Assembly (NCBI GenBank): GCA_022712315.1
Contig: JALAGS010000235.1
Location: forward strand, 1 to 64,000
Length of the DNA: 64,000 bases
Origin: Sphingobacterium sp.
GTDB lineage: Bacteria; Bacteroidota; Bacteroidia; Sphingobacteriales; Sphingobacteriaceae
Direction: 5' to 3'
In this document: positions 33,734 through 41,220 of the stretch, in pieces
How positions within the stretch are numbered: position 1 is the first letter of the stretch
Layout of the letters: every line of letters starts with the position of its first letter
Program-made: the position numbers and the translations under genes
The notes under the pieces: model-generated
Seen by the model: only the letters and a program-made list of their open reading frames with translations
Told to the model about the DNA's origin: nothing
Databases searched by the model: none

Positions 33734-34744
33734 CTAACTGCTGTCTTTTGGAAGGCGCATTTGATATTGGAACTTTTTTGGAGACAGTCCGCTCTCACTT
33801 TTGAAAAACCGGCTGAAACTTGAAATTTGGCCAAAGCCACATAAGTCTGACACAAGATGTACGCGTAAATCCTGACACAGTAAGTGTTTTGCCTTTTTTA
33901 GCAATTCTCGATTACGGTGGTGCAGTAGGGTTTCTCCATAGCGCTGCATATGGTATCTATTGAGCTGATCTTCTTGTATATGCAGACTGTTAGCGATATC
34001 TTTTATCCATGTCATTTCCTCGGTTTCTGCGATCCGCTTGCTGATGAGTTCCCGGGCCTGTAGTGCCAAATGGTCTTGGTGGCTCAGGAGCCCCTGTGCT
34101 TTGAGCATTTTATTTTTGCTCAGAAGGAGCAGATCCTGAATCGTATGGAGGATAATGCTTTTAGGGATCAGGGGCTTTTTATTGAGCTCTTCCGTAAGTT
34201 CGGAGAATATCCCTCGTGTTTGCTCCATAGCCGCAAAGTCAAGACTGACACGGTACTGTGCGAGTTTGCCTTTGTGTGCAGCGATAAAGCTGGCTAGATA
34301 CTCAAAGCCAGGCACACCACCGATGTGCAGCAGATCTAGCGGGAGGGTAAATCCTTGAATATGATATTTTCCGGGTTCAAATTTTAGCGCAATTATCGTC
34401 TCAGGGGCATAAAAAAATGCGCCATGTTGGGGACGAAAAATAAATTCGGCATCGACCTGTGGCTGGTTGTAATGGATCGGAGCACGCCCTGCGAGATGGT
34501 AGAGCAGGTGTGTCTGCGGGCTGCGTATGTCAAAGCGAATTGTTGTTGCACTGCTTACCTCCAGTTGGTAGCAATAGCTCTCCAGATTCCCTGTCTCCAG
34601 ATACTCCTCAAAGATGCTAATTTGTTGATTGCAAAGCAGTCTGGTTCGGCTATCGGGTAGCCGCTGATGAAAGGATTTTGTGAGCGTACTCTTGCTCACA
34701 AAATCCATTTCTGCTTCTATCAACCTGAATGATGCGGTCTGCAT
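33734..34744 (-). CDS. AraC-family transcriptional regulator
   Basis: A 336-residue protein with an N-terminal sensor part and a C-terminal AraC-type double helix-turn-helix. The first helix pair lies in WIKDIANSLHIQEDQLNRYH and the second in DLRVHLVSDLCGFGQISSFS, followed by RFFKSESGLSPKKFQYQMR, the family signature. It is probably cytoplasmic, with no membrane segment. It reads toward the small frames at 33023-33605. The target is not evident. Confidence 0.88.
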   Translation of the reverse strand: MQTASFRLIEAEMDFVSKSTLTKSFHQRLPDSRTRLLCNQQISIFEEYLETGNLESYCYQLEVSSATTIRFDIRSPQTHLLYHLAGRAPIHYNQPQVDAEFIFRPQHGAFFYAPETIIALKFEPGKYHIQGFTLPLDLLHIGGVPGFEYLASFIAAHKGKLAQYRVSLDFAAMEQTRGIFSELTEELNKKPLIPKSIILHTIQDLLLLSKNKMLKAQGLLSHQDHLALQARELISKRIAETEEMTWIKDIANSLHIQEDQLNRYHMQRYGETLLHHRNRELLKKAKHLLCQDLRVHLVSDLCGFGQISSFSRFFKSESGLSPKKFQYQMRLPKDSS

Positions 34745-34795
34745 ATAGCTGTTAATTTTGGGGAATATGCCACGTCTGTTTCGGGGAAACGTGGA

Positions 34796-35200
34796 TCAGC
34801 TACGTGCTGCATTCCGATAAACAATGCGGATAGAAAAATAACCTGTCGGCAACAAACTGTTTGCAACAGGTCGTTCACTGGATGAATTGTATCGTGAAAG
34901 GATGATATCCTTTGGTGTGTCTTCTTCTTCATCGACCGAACTGCTGTTCTTTTGGAAGTCAACGGCCAGTGCGTTGTTCCAGCTGTCGGCAATCCCAATG
35001 CTAAGCTCGGTTTTGAGTGCCGTAGACATATTGTTCAGATATTGGATCTGGCTGGGGCGCAGATCAAAATAGGTCAGCATAAAGCTGGCGAGGTCACTCA
35101 TGACAAAGTTGATCATCGCAAGACGATCGGCATGGGGTGTGGCCAATACAAACTGTTGCAGGTCGTTAACACCCGCTTGGTCAAATGTTCTTTTCATATT
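34796..35200 (-). CDS. Hypothetical 134-residue protein upstream of the AraC gene
   Basis: I prefer the ATG at 35200 (MKRTFDQAGVNDLQQFVLAT), preceded by an A-rich site, over an in-frame start 51 bases earlier. The protein is helical in its first half (LAMINFVMSDLASFMLTYFD) and acidic and Ser-rich later (SSVDEEEDTPKDII). No known domain. It lies 51 bases before the AraC gene in the same direction, so cotranscription is likely. Confidence 0.5.
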   Translation of the reverse strand, partial: NMKRTFDQAGVNDLQQFVLATPHADRLAMINFVMSDLASFMLTYFDLRPSQIQYLNNMSTALKTELSIGIADSWNNALAVDFQKNSSSVDEEEDTPKDIILSRYNSSSERPVANSLLPTGYFSIRIVYRNAARS

Positions 35201-35336
35201 TTTGCTATTTCGTAAAACCACAAATAAATCGGCTAAAACCACGGAAAGCAAGTGTTTGGAACAGATATGACAGCTTTCCGTAAATTTTGACGGAATGTTT
35301 CAGAGGGAAAATAAGTGTTATTTAAAAGAAATTTTG

Positions 35337-35344
35337 TAAATTTG
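35337..35344 (+). promoter_or_regulatory. Possible promoter -7 element for the LytTR-like gene
   Basis: TAAATTTG fits TAnnTTTG and lies 47 bases before the ATG at 35392. No TTTG stands at the expected -33 spacing. Confidence 0.35.
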
Positions 35345-35391
35345 AGATAAGTATTTTTTTAAGCCATTCGCCTAACTAATTTGTAACCAGT

Positions 35392-36579
35392 ATGCCGTCG
35401 GGTAAATTAAATAAAAATAAAAGGTTGTTTTCGTATTTATTAAAAATTGTGAGCGTCCGATGGATCCGAATATTCTATTATCCGCTTTACATTTTCTTTT
35501 GCTTTATCATTGCTTTGATCATAAATCTGGGTTCTGCTGGTAGTAAAGTGGTTGAACGTGTCCATAACAAACGCTTTATGGCTGTATGGATAGGTACGGT
35601 TTTGCTGCTGCTGGTCTACGCCTTGCTGATCAGCTATATGCATACAGTTCTGGTCCTTCGGAAACGGTTTGGTAGGAACGGTAAGCTTAATTTTATGATT
35701 TATCTGCTGTGCTCAATTTGCGTTGTACTGGCTCTTCATGGAGTTGTACTCGAAGTATTGCTACCGGATAGGCGGGGATTAATCGTGCTTTCGAGATGGT
35801 ATCTGACAACCGATTTTTTGTTTTTCTTTCCGATAGTGACCGCATATATTCTTTTTGTGTACCGTTTTCCGAAATGGGTATTGCTGGATTGGCAATCCCT
35901 TGGCCTGCTGACGGTTCATCTACCGGAGTCTAAAACTCGTCTCGGTAGACGTCCATCACCACTTCTGTTAAACATCGGATCCGGAATGCTCGAAAATCTA
36001 GCTGTCCGTGACAATACGACTGACCTGCTGGAAAAGAGCACACGGCAACTCTCCTGGAATAACGCCCAGACAGCAACGATGGATCTCTCGTCTTTGACAA
36101 AAGCGGAATCACAGGCTGTGCTGCTCAGCCTATGGCAACGCAATCGGGATCGGCTGGCACTGATGGTATATCTCTTGCGCAAATGGGAGGGTGAAGAACC
36201 TATAGGCGGTAAAACGATAAAATGCCTAAACGCGGTGATCATCTATAAAGAACAACGTACGGCAGATGTCTATCTGCATGATGGCAAGTTTTGTCGGATA
36301 GACGTAACGACCAAAGTGCTGCGGGAAAATCCCTGGTTGGTCAAAATACGGGCAAAAGTGTATGTTAATATGCTCTTTTTTCGCGTGCCCGTAAATCGGC
36401 CCACCATGTTGGAGCTCAACGCTGAAATAAAACAGAAACTACATAGATTGTTGCCGGAGGAAAAACTCAAAATTCTGGTTACGCCTTCGCGTGAACTACG
36501 CAACAACATCAATAATTTTTGGGGAATAATAGATACGCTAGATGAAAACAAATTGGAAGAGGAATTTAATCTGGCTTAA
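35392..36579 (+). CDS. Membrane-bound LytTR-like regulator
   Basis: A 395-residue protein. Hydrophobic segments near residues 22-42, 60-83, 97-117 and 135-155 (for example FFCFIIALIINLG and VLLLLVYALLISYM) suggest four membrane passes. The cytoplasmic C-terminal part contains LNAVIIYKEQRTADVYLHDG followed by FCRIDVTTKVL and LVKIRAKVYVN, a pattern like the LytTR DNA-binding domain. The last 50 residues (RPTMLELNAEIKQKL, ILVTPSRELRNN) form a tail of unknown role. It would be a one-component membrane regulator. The gene after it starts one base beyond its stop. Confidence 0.65.
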   Translation: MPSGKLNKNKRLFSYLLKIVSVRWIRIFYYPLYIFFCFIIALIINLGSAGSKVVERVHNKRFMAVWIGTVLLLLVYALLISYMHTVLVLRKRFGRNGKLNFMIYLLCSICVVLALHGVVLEVLLPDRRGLIVLSRWYLTTDFLFFFPIVTAYILFVYRFPKWVLLDWQSLGLLTVHLPESKTRLGRRPSPLLLNIGSGMLENLAVRDNTTDLLEKSTRQLSWNNAQTATMDLSSLTKAESQAVLLSLWQRNRDRLALMVYLLRKWEGEEPIGGKTIKCLNAVIIYKEQRTADVYLHDGKFCRIDVTTKVLRENPWLVKIRAKVYVNMLFFRVPVNRPTMLELNAEIKQKLHRLLPEEKLKILVTPSRELRNNINNFWGIIDTLDENKLEEEFNLA

Positions 36580-36580
36580 A

Positions 36581-36988
36581 ATGGATGTATTGTTTAACGC
36601 TGTGGTGATGGAGCCCCTGCACAATGCCCATTGTGCAAAGCGGCTTGTTTCGGCGACCAGCATGTCTAATTGCATGGTTATGTTAAATTTACTGAATCGC
36701 ATATGTGACCTTTTGGAGGTCATAACCTCCTTACTGCAAGCGATATTGAAGCATATAACGGAAGAAATGAATAAGATTCCGGCTGAAACATTGGATACAG
36801 CCGACGGACTGGATAATATGCTCGATATCGCTCATGTACTCGATAAATTGGGTATTTCAGAATCGAAGTATTACCGGCTGGTCCGTGAAGGAAAGCTCAG
36901 GCCGAGGAAGCTGGGCAAGCGGCACTATTATTACCTGTCGGATTTACACCAGCAACTGGAAGAAAGCAGGCGGAAGGGGCGGATATAG
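36581..36988 (+). CDS. Excisionase/MerR-like HTH protein
   Basis: A 135-residue protein. The ATG at 36581, one base after the preceding stop, is chosen over one 39 bases upstream inside that gene. The C-terminal third has MLDIAHVLDKLGISESKYYR, then LVREGKLRPRKLGKRHYYY, which is the helix-turn-helix and wing of the HTH_17 (excisionase-type) family. The first 80 residues are helical. It is probably coexpressed with the LytTR-like regulator. Such proteins often control or excise mobile elements, and a phage-like cassette lies downstream. Confidence 0.75.
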   Translation: MDVLFNAVVMEPLHNAHCAKRLVSATSMSNCMVMLNLLNRICDLLEVITSLLQAILKHITEEMNKIPAETLDTADGLDNMLDIAHVLDKLGISESKYYRLVREGKLRPRKLGKRHYYYLSDLHQQLEESRRKGRI

Positions 36989-37001
36989 CGAGTTGTCAAA
37001 G

Positions 37002-37025
37002 AGGGGCCTTTTCGGCTCCTTTTTA
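37002..37025 (+). terminator. Terminator after the HTH gene
   Basis: AGGGGCC (37002-37008), loop TTTTC and GGCTCCT (37014-37020, one G-T pair) followed by TTTTT form a standard terminator 13 bases after the stop codon. Confidence 0.75.
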
Positions 37026-37476
37026 ATTTCAGGGAGCCAGCGAACTCAGTTCCGTCACGTCGGTATGGTTCGGCAGAGGTTCGGGAACTTTGTGGCTGTC
37101 CTTCGGCTCTGCTCCGATACAGCTAGGGGACATGTTCGACGCTCCTTCGGGCGAGCTTCGGCAACTCTTCGACTTGGCTTCGACTCCCAGCCGAGCAGCA
37201 CCCGAACAATACCCGAACAGCAGCCGAGGCTGTGTCGAAGCTGTCTGCAATCTGTGCCGAATACCTCCCGAAGGCAATCCCATAACTACCCAAAGGACAG
37301 CCGAGCATCTGCCTATTTGTTAAAGTTGACAGGCAATGACAGCACTGCCTGCCGTATAATATCATTCCCTGTACTTGTTCGCCTACAAAAAAAAGTCGCC
37401 TTAATTTAGCTCTCGCTAGCAAAACAAAGACTGCTCATGACAGTCGTAATTATTTATTAATCAAACATGTATAAAC
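37026..37476. other. GC-rich noncoding stretch with repeated TTCGG/CCGAA words
   Basis: Between about 37030 and 37330 the sequence is much richer in GC than its surroundings and is filled with short TTCGG, TTCGAC, CCGAA and CCGAG words in both orientations (for example TTCGGCAGAGGTTCGGGAAC and CCCGAACAATACCCGAACAG). Overlapping open frames exist in several phases on both strands, as expected from such composition, and none has a believable start. The last 100 bases are AT-rich and lead into the DUF6266 gene. Confidence 0.5.
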
Positions 37477-38121
37477 ATGGCAAGATTCTTAAAAGGTATA
37501 CACGGGGCCTACTCTGGGAAAGTGGGAAGTGTAATAGGAAGCAGTTGGAGAGGTGTGGATTATGTCCGCTCGCTCTCCAAGATTACAAACAAAAAAGCGA
37601 GTGAAGGACAGGTCGCACAGCGTACAAAATTCGCAACGGCAGTAGCTTTTCTTTCTCCGATCAAGGATTTACTCAACCTGGGCTATTCGGACAAATTGCA
37701 GGGCAAAGCTACAGGATACAACAAGGCGCTGCAATATCTCATGAACTATGGGGGCATCAAAGGCACTTATCCAGCATGGGAAATAGATTATGGGAAGGTG
37801 CTTATATCCAAGGGCTCATTAGCAAATCTGATGGGTGCCGAATGGTCAGAAGCTTTTCCGCAGGAGATCACGTTGACATGGGAGGCGGAGCTCAATAAGT
37901 TTAACGCTTTCGCTGGTGATTCGGTTATTCTGTTGATGTACAACAGCAACAAGAATTTCTTCAGTATCCTAGAGTCTGCGACTCGCGAAGAAGCAAGCCT
38001 GAGTTTCAAGCTACCTGCCAGCTACTCGGGTGACACGCTGGAAGGCTGGGTATTTACCGGTCATGAGGATGGTGTCAAGACCTCTCCGAGTTTCTATCTG
38101 GGCAAACTATCCATTAGCTAA
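37477..38121 (+). CDS. DUF6266 family protein
   Basis: A 214-residue protein whose N-terminus MARFLKGIHGAYSGKVGSVI, followed by GSSWRGVDYVRSL and AQRTKFATAVAFLSPIKDLLN, is the signature of the DUF6266 family of Bacteroidota. The C-terminal part looks beta-rich (EITLTWEAELN, SVILLMYNSN), possibly a carbohydrate-binding or structural fold. The function is unknown. It is followed one base after its stop by a DUF5675 gene, a pairing that suggests a small conserved operon, perhaps of phage origin. Confidence 0.85.
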   Translation: MARFLKGIHGAYSGKVGSVIGSSWRGVDYVRSLSKITNKKASEGQVAQRTKFATAVAFLSPIKDLLNLGYSDKLQGKATGYNKALQYLMNYGGIKGTYPAWEIDYGKVLISKGSLANLMGAEWSEAFPQEITLTWEAELNKFNAFAGDSVILLMYNSNKNFFSILESATREEASLSFKLPASYSGDTLEGWVFTGHEDGVKTSPSFYLGKLSIS

Positions 38122-38122
38122 T

Positions 38123-38527
38123 ATGGCTATTCAACACACCCTGCTGCTCCAACGTAAATATGGAACACAGGGAACCAACGGTACCATTAGGTATCAGGGT
38201 GAAGAAATCTGTCATACCATCGAGCTACCCGACAGAAATAATATTCCGCGGATCAGCTGTATTCCAGTAGGTCGGTACAAGCTGGAGAAACGGCGTTACT
38301 CCAAGCATGGCGAACAGATCGGCATCCCGATGGTGCTCGGACGTGAAGCAATTCTGATCCATGCGGCCAACAATGCTTTGAAAGAGCTGCAGGGCTGCAT
38401 TGCCCCGGTAACGGTATTAACGGGTGAAGGGAGAGGTGATTACAGCGGCAAGGCCTTGGCAAAACTTAAGGCACTGGTGTATAGCCTGTGGGATATGGGG
38501 GATGAAGTGTATTTGAATATTCGATAA
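38123..38527 (+). CDS. DUF5675 family protein
   Basis: A 134-residue protein starting at ATG 38123 (MAIQHTLLLQRKYGTQGTNG), two bases after the preceding stop codon's first overlap limit; an upstream in-frame start would lie inside the DUF6266 gene. Conserved family elements are TIELPDRNN, CIPVGRYKLEKRRY, ILIHAANNALKELQGCI and SGKALAKL. DUF5675 proteins often occur near phage tail or lysis genes in Bacteroidota, and the His and Cys in the IHxxN...GCI motif recall L,D-transpeptidase-like active sites. A peptidoglycan-related role is a guess. Confidence 0.85.
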   Translation: MAIQHTLLLQRKYGTQGTNGTIRYQGEEICHTIELPDRNNIPRISCIPVGRYKLEKRRYSKHGEQIGIPMVLGREAILIHAANNALKELQGCIAPVTVLTGEGRGDYSGKALAKLKALVYSLWDMGDEVYLNIR

Positions 38528-38619
38528 ATGAAGGGCCGGAGTAGATCATTGCTTTTTTTGTGTCATTCCACCAAAGCTTGACAGTCAGAAAGCTATATTT
38601 TCTATTCTCGGCCCTTCAT
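38528..38619. repeat. Long-range inverted repeat after the DUF5675 gene
   Basis: ATGAAGGGCCG (38528-38538) is exactly repeated in inverted orientation as CGGCCCTTCAT (38609-38619), and the pairing extends with a few mismatches (GAGTAGA against TCTATTCT). The 70-base loop is AT-rich. It could be a large terminator-like fold or a tiny inverted-repeat element. Confidence 0.55.
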
Positions 38620-38683
38620 ATTTATCGAAACTGTTTTTGGTGATAGGATGGACGATCTGAAGCATCCTATATAAGTAAATATC

Positions 38684-38968
38684 ATGAAAAAAATCTTAAA
38701 CAAAATAGGAAAGGTGCTGCAAGTGGTTCTTGCGGCTCCCGTTAAATGGCCCGGAAAGGCGGGTAGCATCTTGAAATATATCGCTGTGGGTCTGGGGATA
38801 TTGGAAACAGTTATGGAAGAGGAGAAGTCGCCCCCTGAAAGTTCTACTGATGATGCCATTGGGCAAAAATCAAGCGACGAATCTTCCGCATTTTCGGATT
38901 CTCCGATCGAAAATTCCAAGGTGCAAAAGTTGCCCAAAGAAAGGAGCGAAGCTGATGCGATGGAATGA
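38684..38968 (+). CDS. Small hypothetical protein with acidic C-terminal half
   Basis: A 94-residue protein: a basic amphipathic N-terminal half (MKKILNKIGKVLQVVLAAPV, IAVGLGILETVMEE), then a low-complexity Ser/Glu/Lys/Asp tail. The stop overlaps the start of the next gene (ATG 38955) by 14 bases, pointing to a coupled pair. No family is recognised. Confidence 0.55.
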   Translation: MKKILNKIGKVLQVVLAAPVKWPGKAGSILKYIAVGLGILETVMEEEKSPPESSTDDAIGQKSSDESSAFSDSPIENSKVQKLPKERSEADAME

Positions 38969-39125
38969 TATTCGTATATCAGCCTTCGGGGGCACGATAT
39001 GCTCCATCTGGGCCAGTATCTCGCTGGGCGATGTGCTGCAGACTGCTATGACAGCCGCTTTAGGCACCTTGATCAGTTTTGCTACAAGTAGATTATTGGC
39101 GAAGTTAGGCAAACGAAAGCGGTGA
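38955..39125 (+). CDS. Small holin-like membrane protein
   Basis: A 56-residue protein starting MRWNDIRISAFGGTICSIWA, with one or two hydrophobic stretches (residues about 8-45, including LQTAMTAALGTLISFATSRL) and a basic tail KLGKRKR. This is the size and charge layout of small phage holins. It overlaps the preceding gene. The holin call is inferred from form only. Confidence 0.5.
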   Translation: MRWNDIRISAFGGTICSIWASISLGDVLQTAMTAALGTLISFATSRLLAKLGKRKR

Positions 39126-39339
39126 ACGAATGTAATTTAGGCGTATCTACGGGTGCGCCTAACTTTTGTAAGGCTTCGACATATTGTACTGTTATCAATT
39201 TTGGTATTCGTTCGTGATCAGATAGAAAAGAATTTTTTTGCATTATTACTGGCAGGTCGGCGGCAAAATTCAGCAGTTTATGAGGAAAAGAAATAAAGTT
39301 AACGATATAAGCTTGGGTTTTTACCAATAAATTTTTGTT

Positions 39340-39347
39340 TATATTTG
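39340..39347 (+). promoter_or_regulatory. Promoter -7 element for the DUF6377 regulator gene
   Basis: TATATTTG fits TAnnTTTG. It ends 28 bases before the GTG at 39376 and only 1 base before an alternative GTG at 39349, so it supports the later start. The -33 region is T-rich but has no exact TTTG at the right spacing. Confidence 0.45.
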
Positions 39348-39375
39348 AGTGACGGTGATCAATTATAATAACCTA

Positions 39376-40995
39376 GTGAAAGCGAAACAACTTATTCTTC
39401 TATGCATTTTTGCGATAGCTTACTGTACACCATTACAGGCAAGCAAAATAGATTCCTTACTGCAAGTCTTGGATAAAGCTATAAATAATCGGACAGTCTA
39501 TTTAGATACCAAGATTCGTCAGATTGATTCAATCAAAGATCGGTTAAGAAATCACTCAGCAGCCAAAGATCGCTATGAGATCCAAAACCAGCTAATTTTT
39601 GAATATCAAACCTTAAACTGTGATTCTTCGCTCGCCTATATCGGTCGCAATATCGCAATAGCCAAACAATTGAACGATCAGAAGCTCATGACCGAAAGCC
39701 AAGTCAAATTGGCTTTTGTTCTTTCCATCTCTGGATTGTTTACCCAGGCATGGGAGGTACTGAAGCAAATCGATTATGATGGGCTGCCTCAGTACCTCAA
39801 GGTCATCTACCACTGGAGCTATATCCGTTATTATGAAAACTTGATCAAATATACTGACCACGATAATTACAATAGGCAGTACGAAAGCGAAATCGCAAAA
39901 TCTAGGAATAGCCTCATGGGACTGCTTGATCCAAAATCGGATATGTACCTCAAGGAGAAAGCATTTAAACTCAAAGCAGCCGGTATGTTTAAAGAGTCTA
40001 GGGATATTCAGTTGCATTTATTTAAAAAGGAAAAAAGTGATACACACGGTTATGGAATGGCTGCCATGGGTCTTGCTATGATTGCTAGAGAACTCGGCGA
40101 AATGCAGCTGGTAGAAGAATATCTGATCATGGCTGCAATAACAGATGTACGCCTGGCGATTAAGGAAAATGAGTCCTTATTGACTTTGGCGATTTACTTG
40201 AACAAAAAAGGGGATGTAAACAGAGCTTTTACCTATATTCAGGCTGCCCTGGACGATGCCAATTACTACAATTCGCGCTTCCGCAATACCGTGATTGCAC
40301 GTACGCAGCCTATTATCGAAGCGACCTATCTGGCCAAAATCGACCAACAACGGAAAAACCTACGTTTGTACGCCGTCGTAATCAGCATATTTGCGATTAT
40401 TTTGATCCTCACACTCTATTTCTTATTTAAACAGATGAGGATCGTATCCCGTGCTAGAAAGAAACTCAATATGACCAATGAGCAACTGACGCTCGTCAAC
40501 CATAAACTGGACGAGGCCAACCTCGTGCGTGAACGTTATATCGGCTATTACCTCAATCAGTGTGCGGTGTACCTAGACAAATTAGATGATTTCAGGAAAA
40601 ATGTGTACCGTAAAGTCAAAAGCCGTCAGCTCGAGGACCTGCAGCAACTTACCTCCTCCAATGCATCACTTGAAAAATATGCACAAGATCTTTATACTGA
40701 TTTTGACCGTACGTTTCTAGAGGTATATCCCAATTTTGTCGATGAATTTAATAGCCTGCTCCGGCCAGATGAACAGTACCAGCTGAAAAAGGATAAACTC
40801 AATACCGAGCTCCGCATTTTTGCGCTGATTCGATTGGGAATATCTGATGTGAACCAGATCGCTATATTTCTACGTTATTCAATGCAAACCATCTATAACT
40901 ATAAAAGCAAAGTAAAGAGTAAGGCGATCAATGATGCTGAACATTTCGAAGAAAAAGTACGAAAACTGGGTGCAGTATCCCCAAATCAATTCTAA
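39376..40995 (+). CDS. DUF6377 transmembrane regulator next to the mannan locus
   Basis: A 539-residue protein starting at GTG 39376, chosen over GTG 39349 because it gives a clean signal peptide (V/MKAKQLILLCIFAIAYCTPLQA) and allows a promoter just upstream. A periplasmic TPR-like helical region follows to about residue 335. A transmembrane segment LYAVVISIFAIILILTLYFL comes next, then a coiled coil, and a cytoplasmic domain with TELRIFALIRLGISDVNQIA and YSMQTIYNYKSKVKSKA, a LuxR-like helix-turn-helix. DUF6377 proteins are SusR-like regulators that sense glycan fragments in the periplasm and control the neighbouring polysaccharide locus. Its position directly before the mannosidase run supports that role. 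Confidence 0.85.
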   Translation: MKAKQLILLCIFAIAYCTPLQASKIDSLLQVLDKAINNRTVYLDTKIRQIDSIKDRLRNHSAAKDRYEIQNQLIFEYQTLNCDSSLAYIGRNIAIAKQLNDQKLMTESQVKLAFVLSISGLFTQAWEVLKQIDYDGLPQYLKVIYHWSYIRYYENLIKYTDHDNYNRQYESEIAKSRNSLMGLLDPKSDMYLKEKAFKLKAAGMFKESRDIQLHLFKKEKSDTHGYGMAAMGLAMIARELGEMQLVEEYLIMAAITDVRLAIKENESLLTLAIYLNKKGDVNRAFTYIQAALDDANYYNSRFRNTVIARTQPIIEATYLAKIDQQRKNLRLYAVVISIFAIILILTLYFLFKQMRIVSRARKKLNMTNEQLTLVNHKLDEANLVRERYIGYYLNQCAVYLDKLDDFRKNVYRKVKSRQLEDLQQLTSSNASLEKYAQDLYTDFDRTFLEVYPNFVDEFNSLLRPDEQYQLKKDKLNTELRIFALIRLGISDVNQIAIFLRYSMQTIYNYKSKVKSKAINDAEHFEEKVRKLGAVSPNQF

Positions 40996-41082
40996 ATCAT
41001 TTACCAAAATACTTTGCTTGCTTATTTGTAAATTTTTGTTTTTCAGTGTTTTAGTTTGATTTCTGTGTTTTAATCGTTTACT

Positions 41083-41116
41083 AAGAGCCCTACTTGCAGC
41101 TGCAAGTAGGGCTCTT
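41083..41116. terminator. Perfect 34-base palindrome between the regulator and the mannan operon
   Basis: From 41083 to 41116 the sequence is a perfect palindrome: AAGAGCCCTACTTGCAG followed by its exact reverse complement. As RNA it forms a very stable hairpin, and it most likely ends transcription of the regulator gene in both directions, although no long T run follows. Confidence 0.65.
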
Positions 41117-41220
41117 GCGTTATACATTTGTTTCCAAGGGACTGCCGATAGAACCAATACCAATTTGATAAATCTATATTTACGTTTTACCTATCGTCAA
41201 CCTGATACAATTTTAATCTT

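Noticed and set aside
37029..37323. Open frames of 77-99 codons on both strands in the GC-rich stretch
   Set aside because: Several phases are open at once because of base composition. None has a credible start or a protein-like sequence.
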